Shown piece after piece: positions 16,855 through 33,706 of a DNA stretch of 64,000 bases. The notes below the pieces were generated by a model, which searched no databases, was not told the DNA's origin, and saw nothing but the letters and a program-made list of their open reading frames with translations. How positions within the stretch are numbered: position 1 is the first letter of the stretch; each line of letters begins with the position of its first letter. The stretch covers positions 1 through 64,000 of the forward strand of contig JAJFGF010000022.1 of NCBI GenBank assembly GCA_021776245.1, in the 5' to 3' direction. The position numbers were made by a program, and so were the translations under genes. The DNA comes from Hyphococcus sp. Lineage in GTDB: Bacteria; Pseudomonadota; Alphaproteobacteria; Caulobacterales; Parvularculaceae.

Positions 16855-17124
16855 ATGACGCATTCGAAAAAAACTGTCACACGCCTTAAACGCATTGAAG
16901 GCCAGGTGCGCGGCGTGGCGCGGATGCTGGAAGAAGACCGTTATTGCATAGACGTTCTTCATCAGGTGCAGGCCGTGAAAGCGGCGCTTTCAAAAGTTGA
17001 AGATGCAATCCTCGCCGATCACGCAGGGTCTTGCGTGGAATCCGCTATAGCAGCTGGAACCGCCGAGGATCAGCGTGAAAAATTCAACGAGCTGATCGAC
17101 CTGTTCGGTAAAGTGAAGCGGTGA
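16855..17124 (+). CDS. csoR: CsoR-family copper-sensing repressor
   Basis: This 89-residue all-helical repressor begins with the family's basic R-L-K-R-I-E-G-Q-V-R-G segment. The Cu(I) ligand set is complete: Cys31, His56 and Cys60, with the same spacing (25 and 4) as Cys36-His61-Cys65 of Mycobacterium CsoR. That fits copper rather than formaldehyde (FrmR) or nickel (RcnR) sensing. It is divergent from the copper operon and next to a palindromic operator, so it should repress both. Confidence 0.9.
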   Translation: MTHSKKTVTRLKRIEGQVRGVARMLEEDRYCIDVLHQVQAVKAALSKVEDAILADHAGSCVESAIAAGTAEDQREKFNELIDLFGKVKR

Positions 17125-17250
17125 TTTGAGGGGGAGCAATCTTTCAAATTGCGTATCCAGGGACAGCTGAACCGTTCCCGCCTATGGCGTATCGGTGGAG
17201 ATTTTTGGGCATGGATCGCGTTTTGGTGATCACGTTCCTGTCCACCGGGC

Positions 17251-17294
17251 TTGTGTTTTCAGAATTGGTGTTCTAAATCCAGAACGCGCATTCT
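17251..17294 (+). promoter_or_regulatory. Tandem TetR-type operators and promoter of the tetR-MMPL operon
   Basis: Two half-symmetric 14-mers, AGAATTGGTGTTCT (17261-17274) and AGAACGCGCATTCT (17281-17294), share the form AGAA-N6-TTCT and are 20 bases apart, two helical turns. Together they also form a larger palindrome (TTTCAGAAT ... ATTCTGAAA). A possible -35 TTGTGT (17251-17256) and -10 TAAATC (17274-17279), 17 bases apart, overlap the first site. The tetR start codon follows at 17311. Confidence 0.6.
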
Positions 17295-17310
17295 GAAATG
17301 GCCTAAAACA

Positions 17311-17937
17311 ATGCCGCGACCCGAAATGGATTTGAGTCCTGCGATTTCAGCCGCAAAGGAAGTTTTCTGGCGGCTGGGATATGAGGATGCGTCGATCGAA
17401 GAGGTTGTGCAGGCAACCGGCCTTAATCGATATGCTTTGTATAATGCCTTTGGCGGTAAGCTGGAGATCTTCCTTGCTGCGCTCGAAGCCTATCAAAAAG
17501 AACGTAAAGATCTTTTTTTGCGCGTGCTCAGCGATCCCGAACGCAGCCCTATTGACGCTATTCAGGAAGTTTCAGATTTCTGCATTGGGCAAATGGCTGA
17601 TCGCAATGCGGGTTGTCTCATCTGCAATATTGCGCTTGAGGTCGGTCATCAAAACAAAATCATAGCATATCGCGTCAACGCCTATTTGGAAGAGATCAGG
17701 GGCGCTGAAGAAATTGCGCTGACACAGGCTGCGGAACGCGGCGAGTTAAATCCGGCTATTACGCCGAAAGACGGCGCTGCGCTTCTTGTCGCGAATATGC
17801 TTGGCGTTGGCGCGCTCGCGCGCAACGGCGCTAGTCGCGCCGAAATGCTCAACGTATTCAATACGGTCATCGCGGCGTTGAAACATCCCGATGCAAATCG
17901 CCAAGGCAAAGTCATTCGTCGAACTTCGTTGAATTGA
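17311..17937 (+). CDS. TetR/AcrR-family transcriptional regulator
   Basis: This 208-residue repressor has an N-terminal helix-turn-helix (A-S-I-E-E-V-V-Q-A-T-G-L-N-R-Y-A-L-Y-N-A-F-G-G-K, about residues 27-50) and an all-helical ligand domain with C-L-I-C-N near residue 95. The start at 17311 is chosen because it keeps the usual length before the HTH and leaves the tandem operators upstream. It is followed by the MMPL exporter, LolA-like and outer-membrane protein genes on the same strand, which it most likely controls. The inducer is unknown. Confidence 0.85.
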   Translation: MPRPEMDLSPAISAAKEVFWRLGYEDASIEEVVQATGLNRYALYNAFGGKLEIFLAALEAYQKERKDLFLRVLSDPERSPIDAIQEVSDFCIGQMADRNAGCLICNIALEVGHQNKIIAYRVNAYLEEIRGAEEIALTQAAERGELNPAITPKDGAALLVANMLGVGALARNGASRAEMLNVFNTVIAALKHPDANRQGKVIRRTSLN

Positions 17938-18009
17938 GACGTCTATAGTGTCGCTGCAGGTTAAGCGGCAAATGAATACCGGCAACGCGCCGTGATGAGG
18001 AGTATTCTA

Positions 18010-20388
18010 ATGGCAAGAGCAATGAATATGCTGGACGTCTTTTCGACCGCACTGGCGCGAACAATGGTAAGCCTGCGCTGGTTGGTGATTATTGTCGCTA
18101 TCGCCGGCTCGGTCGCGATCGGAACGCAGGCGTCAAAATTAGAGTTTTCGAACAACTACCGAACGTTTTTCTCGAAACAGAATCCGGAGCTTCAGGCGTT
18201 TGAAGAATTTCAGGCGACATACACCAAGAATGACAATCTTCTTTTCGTGCTGGTTCCAAAAGATGAAGGCGGCGTCTTTACGAACGATACGCTTGCCGCC
18301 GTTGAATATCTAACTGAACGCGGCTGGCAGGTGCCTTTTGCGCTGCGCGTCGATTCCATCAGTAATTTTTCGCATACCTATGCCACAGAAGACGATCTGA
18401 TCGTTGAGGACCTTGTCGTTGACGCGCGCAGTCTTTCATCTGAGGAACTTGCGGACAAACGCGACATCGCGCTTGGTGAACCGCTTTTGCGTGATCAGCT
18501 GGTTACATCAGATGGCGGCGCAACCGCGGTCAACGTCGTCCTTCAATATCCGGAAATCTCGCTTTCCGAAGTGCCTGAAGCGGTCACCTATGCGCGGGCG
18601 TTAAAGGCGGAGATCGTTGAGAAATTTCCGCATCTCGATGTACACCTGACCGGCACGTCGATGTTGAACAATGCTTTTTCGGAAGCCAGCATTAATGATT
18701 TTGGTTTTCTGGTGCCGATTATGTTCGTAATCATATTGATCACAACGGCAATCGCGGTGCGTTCAGTGACGGCGACTTTGGCGACTCTCCTGATCATCAT
18801 TCTCTCGTCAATGATCGCCATGGGATTTGCCGGCTATATCGGCATCAAGCTCGCAGGCCCAAGTCCCAGCGCACCGATCATAATCCTGACTTTGGCGATT
18901 GCTGATTCAGTCCACATATTAATCGCTATGCGTTCGGCGATGCGCGACGGTCTTGAAAAAATTGCCGCAATCATTGAAGCGATCCGTATTAACTTTCTTG
19001 CGGTTGCAGTCACGTCGATCACTACAGTCGTCGGCTTCCTGTCGCTGCGATTTTCCGATTCGCCGCCATTTCAGGACCTCGGAACGATAACCGCGATAGG
19101 CATTTTCGCCGCCTTTATCCTGTCGGTTACACTCTTGCCGGCTTTGTTAAGCCTCGCGCCGATCCGCGTAAAACCGCGCGCGGTCGGGCAAACCCGCGGC
19201 GGGCTGATGCTTGGGTTTGCCAATTTTGTGATCGATAATCCGCGGTTTTTTCTGATTGCGACGGGATTCGCAACGGCGGCGCTGATAGCGTTCATTCCAA
19301 CGCTTAATCTCAGCGACCAATGGCGTGAATATTTTGCGCCGCGCATAGAATTTCGCGCGGAGACAGATAAGGCGATTGAGCATTTCGGTTTCTATCCGAT
19401 CGAATGGTCGGTGCCCGCCGGCGAAACGGGCGGAATCAGCAATCCGGAGTTTTTGGCAAAACTTGACGATTATACCGAGTGGCTGCGGGCGCAGCCTAAT
19501 GTCGTGCATGTTTATTCCTTCACCGATATTATGAAGCGGCTCAACAAAAATCTGAATGCGGACGACCCGGCATTTTATCGGTTGCCCGACGACCGCGATC
19601 TCGCCGCGCAATATCTGCTTCTTTACGAGATGTCTTTGCCTTTCGGACTTGATCTCAATGACAGGATTAATATTGACAAATCTGCGACCCGTGTGACGGC
19701 GACACTTGAGGGCTATGTCACCACCAAGCGCGTGCGTGAGTTTCTGAAGCAATCGACTGTATGGTTTGAAGAAAATGCGCCGGAATTGAAAGCGCCACCC
19801 ACTGGCGCCCAGGTAATGTTCACGTTCATTGCCCAGCGCAATGTCGAGAGCATGATTGGTGGTACAAGTTTTGCGATGATCGCCATCGCTGTCGTCATGA
19901 TCCTTGCTTTGCGCAGTATTCGGATGGGGCTGATCAGTCTTGTTCCTAATGCAATGCCTATTCTTGCCGCATTTGGCGCGTGGGCGATTTTGTTCGGAGA
20001 AATCGGATTTTCGGTTGCCGCTATTGCCGCCATTTCTATCGGCATCGTCATTGACGATACCGTGCATTTTTTGACGAAATTCATGCGTGCGCGCCGCGAG
20101 AAAGGGCTCTCATGCGCGGATTCCATTCGTTACGCATTTGAAACCGTCGGCGTTGCGATCATTGTCAATACGGTGATCCTCGGCGCGGGCTTTTCGGTGC
20201 TGACATTATCGGCCTTCAAGATCAATATGGAGATGGGTCTTCTCACGGCGATGACGATTGGTTTTGCACTCATTCTTGATTTTCTATTCCTGCCGGCGTT
20301 GCTCTTAACATTAGCGCGATTTTCCGGTGAAAAGATTGATGATAAAGGAGACAATTATGTCCGTCATACATTCAGTCAAACCGCTTAG
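18010..20388 (+). CDS. MMPL/RND-family lipid exporter
   Basis: This 792-residue permease has a first helix near residue 20, a periplasmic domain, and two helix blocks (about 225-380 and 610-770) separated by a second periplasmic domain. The second block holds S-I-G-I-V-I-D-D-T-V-H-F, the Asp pair expected for proton coupling. The family (HpnN, MmpL) moves lipids or other hydrophobic compounds out of the inner membrane. The start at 18010 has GAGGAG upstream. It shares long stretches with the exporter half at 1341-4922, for example L-A-A-Q-Y-L-L-L-Y-E and G-L-D-L-N-D-R-I, but carries no synthase domain. Confidence 0.85.
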   Translation: MARAMNMLDVFSTALARTMVSLRWLVIIVAIAGSVAIGTQASKLEFSNNYRTFFSKQNPELQAFEEFQATYTKNDNLLFVLVPKDEGGVFTNDTLAAVEYLTERGWQVPFALRVDSISNFSHTYATEDDLIVEDLVVDARSLSSEELADKRDIALGEPLLRDQLVTSDGGATAVNVVLQYPEISLSEVPEAVTYARALKAEIVEKFPHLDVHLTGTSMLNNAFSEASINDFGFLVPIMFVIILITTAIAVRSVTATLATLLIIILSSMIAMGFAGYIGIKLAGPSPSAPIIILTLAIADSVHILIAMRSAMRDGLEKIAAIIEAIRINFLAVAVTSITTVVGFLSLRFSDSPPFQDLGTITAIGIFAAFILSVTLLPALLSLAPIRVKPRAVGQTRGGLMLGFANFVIDNPRFFLIATGFATAALIAFIPTLNLSDQWREYFAPRIEFRAETDKAIEHFGFYPIEWSVPAGETGGISNPEFLAKLDDYTEWLRAQPNVVHVYSFTDIMKRLNKNLNADDPAFYRLPDDRDLAAQYLLLYEMSLPFGLDLNDRINIDKSATRVTATLEGYVTTKRVREFLKQSTVWFEENAPELKAPPTGAQVMFTFIAQRNVESMIGGTSFAMIAIAVVMILALRSIRMGLISLVPNAMPILAAFGAWAILFGEIGFSVAAIAAISIGIVIDDTVHFLTKFMRARREKGLSCADSIRYAFETVGVAIIVNTVILGAGFSVLTLSAFKINMEMGLLTAMTIGFALILDFLFLPALLLTLARFSGEKIDDKGDNYVRHTFSQTA

Positions 20389-21217
20389 GGCGGCGCTGGC
20401 TGCTGTCCTGATCAATGCTTCGGCTTTTTCTTTTGGCGCATTGGCGCAAAGTGCGCCGGTGTTTGAAGCCGACCCGGCTGCAAAAGGCGATACGCCGGAA
20501 TCTCAAATGGGTTATGAAATCGCTGCGCGGAGCGATCGCACCGACGCCGGTTTTGGCGACAGCAAAGTCGACGCCACTATGATGTTGCGCAACGCCGCCG
20601 GCCAGACATCCGAACGCAGCCTTTCTTTTTCAACGCTTGAAAAGGAAGACGAGACTGTTGGCGATAAATCGCTGGTGATTTTCAATTCGCCGCGCGATGT
20701 TGAGGGAACGGCGCTATTGTCTCATGCAAATATTCTCGATCCCGATGATCAGTGGCTTTATCTTCCGGCGCTTAAGCGTGTGAAGCGGATTTCTTCTGCA
20801 AACAAATCCGGCCCCTTTGTCGGATCGGAGTTTGCATTCGAAGATTTTACCCTAACAGAGCTCAACAAATTCACATATGCCTATGTGGGCGAAGAAGAAC
20901 TCGACGGCATGATGATGGATGTGGTTGAACGTTTTCCGCGCTATGAAAAATCGGGGTACACGAAGCAAAAATCATGGATTGACCAGACAGCGTTTCAGGC
21001 GCGAAAACTTGAGTTTTATGATCGTCGCGGCGAGCTCTTAAAAACGCTGACGCTGTCGGACTATCGCGAATATAATGGTGTCTGGCGCGCCCACAGGCTT
21101 TCGATGGTCAATCACAGAACCAATAAGGAAACCGATCTTGTCTATAGTAATTTCCAATTCAAGACCGGCCTTGATAAAAACGATTTCCAGCAAGGCATAT
21201 TAACGCGGTTGCGTTAG
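20357..21217 (+). CDS. LolA-like periplasmic protein (outer-membrane lipoprotein-sorting family)
   Basis: This 286-residue protein has a signal peptide ending near G-A-L-A-Q-S (about residue 31), then the same family signatures as the protein at 7802-8623: N-S-P-R-D-V-E-G-T-A-L-L, W-L-Y-L-P-A-L-K-R-V-K-R-I and K-S-G-P-F-V-G-S-E-F-A. The ATG at 20357 has AAAGGAG upstream and overlaps the end of the exporter gene by 32 bases, which points to coupled translation. It should shuttle the exporter's lipid-like substrate across the periplasm. The cargo is unknown. Confidence 0.8.
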   Translation: MSVIHSVKPLRAALAAVLINASAFSFGALAQSAPVFEADPAAKGDTPESQMGYEIAARSDRTDAGFGDSKVDATMMLRNAAGQTSERSLSFSTLEKEDETVGDKSLVIFNSPRDVEGTALLSHANILDPDDQWLYLPALKRVKRISSANKSGPFVGSEFAFEDFTLTELNKFTYAYVGEEELDGMMMDVVERFPRYEKSGYTKQKSWIDQTAFQARKLEFYDRRGELLKTLTLSDYREYNGVWRAHRLSMVNHRTNKETDLVYSNFQFKTGLDKNDFQQGILTRLR

Positions 21218-21225
21218 ACGCTGTG

Positions 21226-22470
21226 ATGTATATGCGGGGTGCAGTGAAAGTTCTTGTGCTGTCATTTCTAGCGGCTGCCATTGGAATCTTGCCGGCGGCG
21301 GCGGGAGAGTGGGAATTTGACGCAGAATTGTCAGGCGACGTCAGGTATTTTCCGGACGATGCTATGTTTTCCGGTCAGCTGAATGACTGGCAGCCCTCGC
21401 TGGCGTTTACGCCTGAGCTTCGCTGGGAGACTGACGACCGCAAGCACCAACTCGTATTCATCCCATTCTTTCGCCTTGATGCGAAGGACGATGAGCGCAC
21501 GCATGTGGATTTAAGGGAAGGCTATTATCGGTTTAATTCCGATCATAATTGGTCTTTGACGGTCGGCGCCGCGAAAGTATTCTGGGGGCGAACGGAATCG
21601 CGTCACCTCGTGGATATCATCAATCAGACAGATGGCGTTGAGGATATTGACGAGGAGGACAAGCTTGGCCAGCCGATGCTAAACCTTACAGTCTTAAATG
21701 ACTGGGGAACGCTTGACTTTTTTGTCATGTCCGGCTTTCGCGACCGAACATTTCCCGGTGTCGAAGGCCGCCTTCGGTTTGGGCAGATCGTCGATACGGA
21801 TAATGCGATATTTGAACGCGGCGCCCGGCGCGGGGCTGTCGATTATGCGGCGCGCTATTCACATTACATCGGCAATTGGGATTTCGGCGTTTCAATTTTC
21901 CACGGCACTTCAAGAGAGCCGCGCTTTGCAATCGCCCCCGGTGGAATGAATTTGCAGCCGGTTTATGATAAAATCACGCAAGGGGCGATCGACCTGCAAT
22001 ACACAAAAGACGCCTGGCTCTGGAAAGTCGAAGCCATTGTCCGCGAAGGTCATGGCGACACGTTTTTCGCGAGCGTCGCGGGATTTGAATACACGCTTTA
22101 TCAGATATTCGGGGCCAGTGCGGATCTGGGGCTTTTGGCGGAGTATCAATATGACGGCCGCGACGAAGGCTTTGTTGCTGAAAGTTTCGGTCTTGCTTCA
22201 GCGGCCCCGGTTGCTGTCGGTAATAATGACGTTTTTGCCGGCGCGCGTCTTGGCTTTAATGACGCCCAGGATGCGTCCGCGCTTGTCGGCATATCCGTTG
22301 ATGCTGACGATCAGACCATGGGCATGTTCATCGAAGCCGAGCGCCGGATTGGTCAGAACTGGACCGCGGAGCTTGAAACACGGCTTTTTTTCAATGTCGA
22401 TCCCTCAAATGTCGCTAATGCGTTCCGCGATGATGACGTTGTGACGCTGCGGCTGACGCGTTACTTTTGA
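21226..22470 (+). CDS. Outer-membrane beta-barrel protein of an MMPL export cassette
   Basis: This protein of about 414 residues has a signal peptide (hydrophobic to about 25, A-A-A-G cleavage) and many alternating-hydrophobicity strands, with a C-terminal L-R-L-T-R-Y-F that ends in Phe as barrel proteins do. It resembles the uncharacterised barrels (DUF1302-like in style) found with MMPL and LolA-like genes. It follows the LolA-like gene by 8 bases and could be the outer-membrane exit or acceptor. The quorum-sensing cassette has no such gene. The start is uncertain (21223, 21226 or 21232). Confidence 0.6.
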   Translation: MYMRGAVKVLVLSFLAAAIGILPAAAGEWEFDAELSGDVRYFPDDAMFSGQLNDWQPSLAFTPELRWETDDRKHQLVFIPFFRLDAKDDERTHVDLREGYYRFNSDHNWSLTVGAAKVFWGRTESRHLVDIINQTDGVEDIDEEDKLGQPMLNLTVLNDWGTLDFFVMSGFRDRTFPGVEGRLRFGQIVDTDNAIFERGARRGAVDYAARYSHYIGNWDFGVSIFHGTSREPRFAIAPGGMNLQPVYDKITQGAIDLQYTKDAWLWKVEAIVREGHGDTFFASVAGFEYTLYQIFGASADLGLLAEYQYDGRDEGFVAESFGLASAAPVAVGNNDVFAGARLGFNDAQDASALVGISVDADDQTMGMFIEAERRIGQNWTAELETRLFFNVDPSNVANAFRDDDVVTLRLTRYF

Positions 22471-22828
22471 GCCTGCGGCGGGGAGGCGAGGGCGATCGCG
22501 GCGATTTATTGCCTACGCTTCTTGCATTCTTCTAAAAACCCGGTAAGACGCCGCCTTCGCGGCTGCCAATCTTGATTGGCGGCGGCGACCTGTCCGAGAC
22601 TGCGGGTGTAGGTTTCCTACTTAATCTCCCGCATAGGCAGAGGGAAAAGGATCGGCTGGGCCCTTTTGCGGCCCACCTGTCCGTCAGACCTTCTAGGGCA
22701 GGCTCTTTGCGTTTTTGCGCGGGAGCCTTTTTGGTTTCCAGCGTTGAAAATGCGTATTCGAAGCCTGTATGGCTGGTCTTTTTCATGGTGAAAATGGCCC
22801 GCTCTACAAAACTTGAAGGGACTGCCTC
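22471..22828 (+). promoter_or_regulatory. Leader region of the rplJL-rpoBC operon
   Basis: This 358-base region without a gene precedes rplJ. It holds a compact hairpin GCCAATC-TT-GATTGGC (22565-22580), several G/C-rich arms, and an attenuator-like hairpin listed separately. Ribosomal L10/L12 commonly bind such leaders to control their own synthesis, and this one has the size and position for that. No promoter could be fixed with confidence. rplK and rplA, often next to rplJ, are not here. Confidence 0.5.
22701..22732 (+). terminator. Attenuator-like hairpin in the rplJ leader
   Basis: GGCTC (22701-22705) pairs with GAGCC (22723-22727), with further G/C pairing inside, and is followed at once by TTTTT (22728-22732). 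It lies about 95 bases before the rplJ start, where premature termination would throttle the operon. Its use as a regulated attenuator is inference. Confidence 0.5.
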
Positions 22829-23341
22829 ATGGACAGAACCCAAAAGGCGGAGACAGTTGAGTGGATCGGCGGCGTGTTCGACGCGAACGCAGTCGTGGTG
22901 GTCGCCAATGGCGGCCTTTCAGTCTCTGAAATGGAGTCGCTGAGGGGTGAGCTTCGTCAGGCTGGCGCCAACTTTAAAGTAGTTAAGAACCGCCTCGCCA
23001 AAATCGCCATCACCGGAAAGCCGAGCGAGAAGATCACTGATCTTTTTAATGGGCCAACCGCGCTTGCGTACTCCGAAGACCCTGTTTCGGCGGCGAAAGC
23101 TGTCGCGAAATTCGCCAAGGGCAATGACAAGCTGGTCATTCTTGGCGGGACAATGGGCGACGAGATTCTCGACCAAAAGGCAGTAACGGCGCTCGCGTCG
23201 ATGCCGTCACGCGAAGAGCTTCTGGGCTCCATTGTTTTGGCGATTACCTCTCCTGCCTCAAATATTGTCAGCGCCATTGGCGCTCCGGCGGCCAATATCG
23301 CCGGCATTTTGACCACTCTCGAGGAACGCGAGGCGGCCTAG
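22829..23341 (+). CDS. rplJ: 50S ribosomal protein L10
   Basis: This 170-residue stalk-base protein binds 23S rRNA with its N-terminal domain and carries L7/L12 dimers on its C-terminal helix (residues about 135-165). The segment [10 protein letters not shown] near residue 50 is typical. It is the first gene of the rplJL-rpoBC unit, preceded by a 358-base leader, and is probably the autogenous repressor together with L12. Confidence 0.97.
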   Translation: MDRTQKAETVEWIGGVFDANAVVVVANGGLSVSEMESLRGELRQAGANFKVVKNRLAKIAITGKPSEKITDLFNGPTALAYSEDPVSAAKAVAKFAKGNDKLVILGGTMGDEILDQKAVTALASMPSREELLGSIVLAITSPASNIVSAIGAPAANIAGILTTLEEREAA

Positions 23342-23386
23342 GCCCGCCAAATTTTGAACCAAATCAACACATTAGGAACCAAGACC

Positions 23387-23764
23387 ATGGCTGATCTAAA
23401 AAAACTGGCAGAACAAATTGTAGGGCTGACGCTTCTCGAAGCGGCTGAACTGAAGGAAATTCTGAAAGACGAATACGGCATCGAGCCCGCAGCGGGCGCA
23501 GTTGCCGTTGCCGCGGCGCCTGGCGCCGGCGGCGGCGAAGCGGCTGAAGAAAAGACCGAATTTGACGTCATTCTGGTTGCGGCAGGCGAAAAGAAGATCA
23601 ATGTAATCAAGGAAGTACGTGCGATTACAGGTCTTGGCCTGAAAGAGGCCAAAGATCTTGTCGAAGCCGGCGGCAAAGCGGTTAAAGAAGCCGCGTCGAA
23701 GGCTGAAGCCGAGGAAATCAAGAAAAAGCTGGAAGACGCCGGCGCTAAAGTCGAACTTAAATAA
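23387..23764 (+). CDS. rplL: 50S ribosomal protein L7/L12
   Basis: This 125-residue protein has an N-terminal dimerisation helix (about 1-32), an Ala/Gly/Pro hinge (about 35-55) and a C-terminal domain with the factor-binding helix [12 protein letters not shown]. It recruits translation factors to the stalk. The ATG at 23387 is chosen because it gives the standard M-A-D-L-K-K-L start, with AGGAACC upstream. It follows rplJ by 45 bases. Confidence 0.97.
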   Translation: MADLKKLAEQIVGLTLLEAAELKEILKDEYGIEPAAGAVAVAAAPGAGGGEAAEEKTEFDVILVAAGEKKINVIKEVRAITGLGLKEAKDLVEAGGKAVKEAASKAEAEEIKKKLEDAGAKVELK

Positions 23765-23849
23765 GCCGGGTCATTTTGGTCTGGAGAGGGCGCGTTTTTT
23801 CGCTGTTAGGGCTTGCGAGAGCCGGCGAGCGTGCTTATTAACTCCCTTC

Positions 23850-23875
23850 GCCGCCGACGGCTTTCCGTCGGCGGC
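23850..23875 (+). terminator. Strong hairpin between rplL and rpoB
   Basis: A perfect 11-bp stem (GCCGCCGACGG at 23850-23860, CCGTCGGCGGC at 23865-23875) closes a CTTT loop. The following bases TAAAGGTTTT give only a weak U-tract. A partial terminator or RNA-processing hairpin at this place would lower rpoBC output relative to L7/L12, as in E. coli. Confidence 0.6.
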
Positions 23876-24032
23876 TAAAGGTTTTGCGGCGACGTGCTTC
23901 GGTTAATCGAGATCAAAATTTAAATCACCCGCGACCCGCGGTCGAACATAGTCCGGCCGGTGGGCGTATTTGCGCATGCGTCAAGCAAAACGTGTGTGCG
24001 CTGGAACAATTGACTTCCGTTGTGAGGAAAAG

Positions 24033-28111
<4,079 letters not shown>

Positions 28112-28112
<1 letters not shown>

Positions 28113-28125
28113 GCGGCGCGCCGCC
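28112..28125. repeat. 14-bp palindrome at the end of rpoB
   Basis: GGCGGCGCGCCGCC is a perfect palindrome that begins on the last base of the rpoB stop codon, inside the 79-base gap before rpoC. It can form a short G/C hairpin in the mRNA. No U-tract follows, so termination is unlikely. Confidence 0.35.
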
Positions 28126-28182
28126 TGTCTGTTTTCGCAAATTAACTGATTATTCGCGGACTGATCATCCGCAACCGATTGA

Positions 28183-32463
<4,281 letters not shown>

Positions 32464-32486
32464 GCCACAGCAAATATCATTGAGTT

Positions 32487-32616
32487 AAAAAAGGCGGCCT
32501 GTAGCGCCAGGCGAAAAAGTGGTTACCGGTTTTTCGCAAAATCCGTCGCGCAGCCAATAATTTAGATCATCGGTCGATTCCATCTATTCGCCCGATGATT
32601 TAAGGGCCGCCTTTTT
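32487..32616 (+). terminator. rpoC terminator with a palindromic element in its loop
   Basis: AAAAA-GGCGGCC (to 32499) pairs with GGCCGCC-TTTTT (32605-32616) as a long-range stem. Inside lie two further perfect hairpins: GCGAAAAA/TTTTTCGC (32511-32518, 32530-32537) and ATCATCGG/CCGATGAT (32566-32573, 32592-32599). The outer stem plus T-run forms a terminator for rpoC. Because the A-run and T-run are both present, it may also work for the minus-strand phosphotransferase gene, which ends at 32633. Confidence 0.7.
32511..32537 (+). repeat. Palindromic intergenic element, copy 1
   Basis: GCGAAAAA-GTGGTTACCGG-TTTTTCGC has perfect 8-bp arms. The core AAAGTGG-TT-ACCGGTTT recurs at 53891-53939, and as A-A-A-G-T-G-A-A-C-C-C-G-G-T-T-T in reverse at 63007-63028. 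This is the form of the short palindromic repeats common in alphaproteobacterial intergenic regions. Confidence 0.6.
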
Positions 32617-32632
32617 ATTGTGGAAAACCCCT

Positions 32633-33568
32633 CTATTGTTTGGCAGTCAGAGAATGAATGTAGTCAAACAATGATTGCGACATCTCGATAAATTTTTCTT
32701 CCGGAAAATATTCAAGATTTTGGCTGAGTGAGCCGATCGCACTGACAAAATAGGCAAGTGAATCGTCCTGGTCGCATTTAAACAAAGCACAATGGCGACT
32801 AAATTCCCGCACCGATTGAGCCTTTGGGATATTCAACGACAATGCCATCTTCGCGAGGTCGAAAAAGGGAAAGCCGGACGCGTTCGCACCCCCCCAATCA
32901 ATGACAACAAATTCCGGCCGGCCCGGCGTGTCGGCGCCGGCAAGCATAATGTTTCCGAGCCAGAAATCGCCATGTTGCACGCAATTGGCTGGTTGCAGTG
33001 CTCCCGAATTAATTTTCGCAATTGCCTCCCCGGCTGTTTTTCGAATTTTTGCGCTCAACCCTTGATGGTTTGCAGCAGCCGTCAACGGTTCAACGAAATT
33101 GGTTTTAACATGCGCTTTATCGGCGTTCACCGATCGTGTCGTCGCTGCAATATCGTAAAGCCAGTTCATAATTTTTGGCGTTAAACGGCGTTTTTGGAAT
33201 GACTGAACTAATCGGTTTCGGCCTAAAGGCCGTAACACCGGCCAAAGGGCGTAGCTGACTCCTTCGACATAGCCGCTTGCATAGGGTTTCACGAGTTTTT
33301 TGCTTGCGCTTGGCGAAAGCCGTGCATGAAACGTTTCAATATTTCGAACGCCACGCGCTACAATATCGGGGTTGCCGGGAGACGATGTCAGCACAAAACA
33401 ATTTCCGCCCTGTGGCGCCGGCGCGATAAATTTGCTGGTTTGGTCGGCTGGATTTTGGACGGGCCCTTTGTCAATCAGAGGATTTACTTCATCGCAGTTG
33501 ACCGGGCGGCCATAAAGGCTGGACAGGGCGGCTGCGATTTGCTTTGGGCTGAGTGTCGTCGCCTGCAA
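32633..33568 (-). CDS. Aminoglycoside-phosphotransferase-family kinase
   Basis: This 311-residue protein has the APH/choline-kinase fold. The catalytic loop is H-G-D-F-W-L-G-N-I-M (H199, D201, N206) and the metal-binding Asp is D225 in V-I-D-W-G-G. The nucleotide-binding N-terminal lobe is short and lacks a clear Lys motif. The family phosphorylates small molecules such as sugars, choline, homoserine or antibiotics, and the substrate here cannot be told. The start is TTG, chosen because AGGAG lies 7 bases upstream, while the nearby ATG is out of frame. It lies next to a glycosyltransferase on the same strand, so a role in glycan or lipid modification is plausible. Confidence 0.7.
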   Translation of the reverse strand: MQATTLSPKQIAAALSSLYGRPVNCDEVNPLIDKGPVQNPADQTSKFIAPAPQGGNCFVLTSSPGNPDIVARGVRNIETFHARLSPSASKKLVKPYASGYVEGVSYALWPVLRPLGRNRLVQSFQKRRLTPKIMNWLYDIAATTRSVNADKAHVKTNFVEPLTAAANHQGLSAKIRKTAGEAIAKINSGALQPANCVQHGDFWLGNIMLAGADTPGRPEFVVIDWGGANASGFPFFDLAKMALSLNIPKAQSVREFSRHCALFKCDQDDSLAYFVSAIGSLSQNLEYFPEEKFIEMSQSLFDYIHSLTAKQ

Positions 33569-33706
33569 GATCCATCTCCTATTGCACGCTACAAAACTAA
33601 ATTTCGGTTGTGAGCATTACACGACGCGTTCGCAAGTATGCGCCAGTTTTGACTGGATCGCGAGCCAAGGCTTTTGTACAGGACAGCGCTAATTTCAATG
33701 TGCTGA

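Noticed and set aside
19147-20067. A 306-codon open frame antisense to the MMPL exporter
   Set aside because: It is rich in Arg/His/Asn and has no domain. The plus-strand gene fully explains the region.
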